Below are positions 15,570 to 17,584 of a stretch of 17,584 bases of DNA, one piece after another. The notes under the pieces are model-generated. The model saw only the letters and a list, made by a program, of their open reading frames with translations. It made no database searches and was not told the DNA's origin. How positions within the stretch are numbered: the stretch's first letter is position 1; every line of letters starts with the position of its first letter. A program made the position numbers and the translations under genes. Source of the stretch: Lachnospiraceae bacterium (GTDB lineage: Bacteria > Bacillota > Clostridia > Lachnospirales > Lachnospiraceae); the NCBI GenBank assembly GCA_030825115.1, contig JAPJQL010000054.1:1-17584 (forward strand), written 5' to 3'.

Positions 15570-15797
15570 TTGAGAGAGATTGAATTTAAGATGGAACGCC
15601 AGGGGCTGGTAAGCATCGGCGACAAAGTAGAAGTCATAGAACGCGACGGGGTCTCTTACAGCTACATCATCGAACCGGCTGTCGCCATGTCCGGCTGCTA
15701 TGCTGCAAGAGACCGCTTAAAATCCCGTGAGGGCATCATCAAAGATATCCGCGAAAATGACCGCGGTTTTTACGTCATCGTTGCATTTGATGAATGA
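15570..15797 (+). CDS. Small protein of unknown function
   Basis: A 75-aa cytosolic protein that I do not recognise. It is mixed acidic and basic with several short beta strands (GDKVEVIERDGVSYSYIIEP; GFYVIVAFDE), which suggests a small barrel-like fold. There is one cysteine, in SGCYAARDR. The frame contains ATG at 15561, but AAGGAG (15555-15560) directly touches it, so the TTG at 15570, nine bases after the site, is the more likely start. It has its own promoter. Its last 81 bases overlap the 3' end of the convergent membrane-protein gene. Confidence 0.6.
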   Translation: MREIEFKMERQGLVSIGDKVEVIERDGVSYSYIIEPAVAMSGCYAARDRLKSREGIIKDIRENDRGFYVIVAFDE

Positions 15798-16361
15798 TGT
15801 CATTTCTCCAACTGACAGCTCTCTTACAAACGGTTCTTTTAATTGTCCAATCTGTTGCTTTACCTTCATGATTCCCATTAAGAGAGCTGCCATGGCCAAT
15901 CCCAACAATACCAGTGAAATCAGTCCCTTCAGAGCCACAATGACATACGTCTTACGGGAAGCAGGCGCTTCAGGACTGTCGAACTGACTGATCCGGTCTG
16001 TCACTTCAAGATAAACAGATACCTCGTCTAACTTGGAGACTGCTTCCTTACCCATTTCTTTGGACTGTCCCTTGCCTTCCATATACGCAGCTTCAATCTC
16101 TTCCCTGGTAAGCCTCATAGAAGATTCAGCCATACTGTCCGCCACCTTTTTCAGCCATAACGTCTGCTTTTCTATCGAAGGAAGGCTCACTTTCCTCTGG
16201 TATGCCTCCACATAAGTGTCAATCAGCAATTCTCTGGCAATCTCATGATCATAATCCATCAGACGCTCTGTATGATGGTAAAGGTCATGGCAGGTCAGTA
16301 TAAATATTTCCTCAAACTTCTGGGACCAATCCTTTTTCTCCGTATCTACCTTCTTTTTCAT
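15717..16361 (-). CDS. Single-pass membrane protein, possible sigma-region-2-like N-terminus
   Basis: A 214-aa protein. Residues 15-80 are helical and read like the second region of ECF sigma factors (LYHHTERLM, then ARELLIDTYVEAYQR, then WLKKVADSMA), but without the following DNA-binding region 4. Residues 85-135 are charged, and about 139-165 form one transmembrane segment (YVIVALKGLISLVLLGLAMAA). A short C-terminal part follows. This suggests a cytoplasmic helical domain tethered to the membrane; the resemblance to sigma factors is from eye only. The ATG at 16361 has GGGG upstream and fits a promoter at 16390-16418; the earlier ATG at 16391 has no site. Function unknown. Confidence 0.65.
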   Translation of the reverse strand: MKKKVDTEKKDWSQKFEEIFILTCHDLYHHTERLMDYDHEIARELLIDTYVEAYQRKVSLPSIEKQTLWLKKVADSMAESSMRLTREEIEAAYMEGKGQSKEMGKEAVSKLDEVSVYLEVTDRISQFDSPEAPASRKTYVIVALKGLISLVLLGLAMAALLMGIMKVKQQIGQLKEPFVRELSVGEMTSFIKCNDDVKTAVIFADIFDDALTGF

Positions 16362-16389
16362 GATTTTTCCCCGATTCTTTTGTAAGTCC

Positions 16390-16418
16390 ATATTATCAAA
16401 AAAACCATGATTTTACAA
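16390..16418 (-). promoter_or_regulatory. Possible promoter of the membrane-protein gene
   Basis: On the minus strand TTGTAA (16413-16418), a 17-base spacer and TAATAT (16390-16395). The -10 match is poor. If used, the transcript starts downstream of the ATG at 16391, which supports the start at 16361. Confidence 0.35.
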
Positions 16419-16431
16419 CTCTCTTCACGGA

Positions 16432-16475
16432 AAGGTCAAAAAAACACCGGCTCCGCAAAGCGCGCGGAAACCGGT
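16432..16475 (-). terminator. Terminator of the hemerythrin gene
   Basis: On the minus strand ACCGG and TCCGC (16471-16475, 16464-16468) pair with GCGGA and CCGGT (16452-16456, 16446-16450), with small internal mismatches, followed by GTTTTTTTG. It lies 36 bases after the hemerythrin stop codon. Confidence 0.8.
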
Positions 16476-16510
16476 ATTCTGGTTTGTTCACAACACAAGT
16501 ATTCTTTTGA

Positions 16511-16936
16511 TCAGATCATTCCAGGATTGTCTCTCATAAATTTATACTCCGCAACAGAACGGTCAAATCCCTTAATGTGGGTATACAGCCACTCCACAAC
16601 ATTCTCCCGAACCTGATTGACAAAATCTTCTGTCGGCCCTTCCTGATCAGAAAGCATCTCATATAAATCTCTGACTACCTGTCTGAGAGCCTCGTGCTCT
16701 TTCAGGTGCGCCTCTAATCCGGGATATTCAATCTCCTTTTGCAGATTCTCCTCTTCTGCAAAATGGTACTCCGTATAATCGGCAAGGAAATCCAGTGTCT
16801 TGACCGCCCTAATCCTGTCTACCGGCTCATTTTCACAACTCTTCAATAATTCATTGATCCGATGGATCAGCTCTTTATGCTGGCTGTCTATCATCTTGTT
16901 CCCTGTTACAAGGGCATCGTCAAATACTGCGTACAT
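16511..16936 (-). CDS. Bacteriohemerythrin
   Basis: A 141-aa single-domain hemerythrin with a complete di-iron ligand set: H20 (DSQH), H58 and E62 in HFAEEE, H77 and H81 in HLKEH, and H120 and D125 in HIKGFD. It reversibly binds O2 at a non-haem di-iron centre in the cytosol. In an anaerobe it may scavenge or sense O2, or supply it to or keep it away from sensitive iron enzymes. AGGGAGAG lies upstream of the ATG at 16936. Monocistronic, with its own terminator and a palindrome in the upstream region. Confidence 0.93.
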   Translation of the reverse strand: MYAVFDDALVTGNKMIDSQHKELIHRINELLKSCENEPVDRIRAVKTLDFLADYTEYHFAEEENLQKEIEYPGLEAHLKEHEALRQVVRDLYEMLSDQEGPTEDFVNQVRENVVEWLYTHIKGFDRSVAEYKFMRDNPGMI

Positions 16937-16992
16937 ACTTCCACTCTCCCTTTAGATTATTTATAGTCCATGGTTTCTTTTTCTATTCTTTT

Positions 16993-17009
16993 TTAGTAAT
17001 AATTACTAA
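16993..17009. promoter_or_regulatory. Palindrome resembling a Fur/PerR-type operator
   Basis: TTAGTAAT-A-ATTACTAA is a perfect 8-1-8 inverted repeat between the divergent hemerythrin gene and the small gene at 17089. Its inner bases (TAAT-N-ATTA) match the PerR/Fur-family box TTATAATNATTATAA in five of seven bases per half. It lies just upstream of a possible -35 for hemerythrin. AT-rich regions make such matches fairly often. Confidence 0.4.
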
Positions 17010-17088
17010 TATTAATTTAATACATTTATGTCTGTTTGTCAATAGCTTTTTCTATTTTCGGGTATACTATTCTCAGGAGGTGAGAAAT

Positions 17089-17232
17089 ATGTGCCATAGA
17101 TTTAAAAAAGAAATCACGGAAGATCAGTATGATGATGGAGATGTACCCGAGGCAGACATTGACCCTTATAAAATAGTTGAGCCTCTTCCAGAATCCACCA
17201 GACCAAGAAGAGACGGCCCGGGCGGAGATTAA
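17089..17232 (+). CDS. 47-aa acidic protein of unknown function
   Basis: A short reading frame with AGGAGG (17075-17080) eight bases before ATG and a clear TAA stop. The peptide begins MCHRFKKEI, then has an acidic middle (EDQYDDGDVPEADID) and a proline/arginine end (PLPESTRPRRDGPGGD). There is no signal peptide or membrane segment. A TATACT -10-like box (17063-17068) precedes it. I do not know a family; the strong site and codon use support a real gene. Confidence 0.6.
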   Translation: MCHRFKKEITEDQYDDGDVPEADIDPYKIVEPLPESTRPRRDGPGGD

Positions 17233-17318
17233 AATCTCTATATCTATTTATTACCATCATAATGGAAACAAATTTTGCAGATACTATTCTTGTAATAAAA
17301 ACGAAAAGGAGGCGCCCT

Positions 17319-17489
17319 ATGAAAGTAAATGGTAAAAACGAATCAATCGGATGTTCTGTAACAAGCTGCACCTTCCATGCACAGGATTCTGATTACTGTA
17401 CACTGGACCAGATCAAAGTTGGAACGCATGAAGCAAACCCAACCCAGAAAGAGTGTACAGATTGTGAGTCTTTTGTAAATAAGCACTAA
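17319..17489 (+). CDS. DUF1540 domain protein
   Basis: A 56-aa cysteine-rich protein with the DUF1540 pattern: GCSVTSCTFH, then DYCTLDQIKVGTHEA, then CTDCESFVNKH. Conserved cysteines probably bind a metal such as zinc. These small proteins are frequent in spore-forming Firmicutes; function is unknown. AGGAGG (17307-17312) is six bases before the ATG at 17319, so the ATG at 17262 is not used. It may share a transcript with the 47-aa gene upstream and ends in a strong terminator. Confidence 0.85.
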   Translation: MKVNGKNESIGCSVTSCTFHAQDSDYCTLDQIKVGTHEANPTQKECTDCESFVNKH

Positions 17490-17494
17490 TCACA

Positions 17495-17528
17495 AAGAAG
17501 CTGTTACAGTTAATTGTAACAGCTTCTT
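17495..17528. terminator. Terminator between DUF1540 and tRNA genes
   Basis: AAGAAGCTGTTACA (17495-17508) pairs perfectly with TGTAACAGCTTCTT (17515-17528), with a 6-base loop. T-rich tails in both directions are modest. It can end both the rightward DUF1540 transcript and the leftward tRNA transcript. Confidence 0.8.
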
Positions 17529-17531
17529 CTA

Positions 17532-17584
17532 TGACCTCACCGGGAATCGAACCCGGGTTTACGCCGTGAGAGGGCGTCGTCTTG
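17532..17584 (-). tRNA. tRNA-Glu (anticodon CTC), partial
   Basis: On the minus strand the 3' part of a tRNA is complete: anticodon stem ACGCC/GGCGT around the loop CTCTCAC (anticodon CTC at 17568-17570), a 4-base variable region, T arm CCGGG-TTCGATT-CCCGG and acceptor strand TGAGGTC with discriminator A (17532). CCA is not encoded. The D arm and 5' acceptor lie beyond the window. Confidence 0.88.

Noticed and set aside
15749..15771. CCGCG/CGCGG hairpin with T5 inside the 75-aa gene
   Set aside because: It is a weak 5-bp stem within coding sequence before the stop codon; probably chance.
1..17584. CRISPR arrays, insertion sequences, prophage genes
   Set aside because: No spaced direct repeats, transposase or integrase motifs, or phage structural genes were seen in the window.

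Overview
The window looks like chromosome from a Gram-positive anaerobe of the class Clostridia, most probably Lachnospiraceae. GC content is moderate, ribosome binding sites are strong AGGAGG types, and it carries an [FeFe]-hydrogenase operon, a DUF1540 protein, and the Firmicutes cluster decarboxylase - nucleotide-kinase-like - holB - ricT - trmN6 - rsmI. The family assignment is inference from gene content and protein style; no 16S or database search was available.

Layout. Positions 1-931 hold a leftward promoter at the edge and a secreted protein of unknown function (190-843), facing an SsnA/MtaD-type amidohydrolase (932-2263, minus). Next is ammonia-dependent asparagine synthetase asnA (2441-3448). 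Positions 3449-3733 hold a strong promoter, a 35-codon reading frame and a strong intrinsic terminator whose loop contains that frame's stop codon. They lead into hydC (3734-4249), a hydB/NuoF-GltD fusion (4251-7379) and hydA (7457-9238). After a bidirectional terminator, a long minus-strand block runs from 15426 down to 9341: PLP decarboxylase, guanylate-kinase-like protein, DNA polymerase III delta', RicT, TrmN6, RsmI and a DUF2809 membrane protein. The right end has a small unknown protein, a membrane protein with a possible sigma-region-2-like N-terminus, a bacteriohemerythrin, two short genes (47 aa and DUF1540) and a partial tRNA-Glu(CTC).

The main discovery candidate is hydA. It is interrupted by one in-frame TGA (8048-8050) and is otherwise intact for 593 codons. 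The TGA replaces exactly the fourth cysteine of the second CxxCxxCxxxCP ferredoxin motif (C200 in Clostridium pasteurianum CpI). The simplest reading is a selenocysteine-containing [FeFe]-hydrogenase in which Sec would ligate a relay [4Fe-4S] cluster; a plausible small hairpin follows the TGA. A nonsense mutation or sequencing error cannot be excluded from this window alone.

How the genes work together: HydC, the HydB-GltD fusion and HydA would form a soluble flavin-based hydrogenase. It would have one NADH/FMN site (NuoF part), one FAD/NAD(P)H site (GltD part) and an H-cluster, and so could connect H2, ferredoxin, NAD(H) and possibly NADP(H). The short frame and terminator upstream suggest that entry into the operon may be attenuated. 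The other genes are mainly translation, replication and housekeeping functions.
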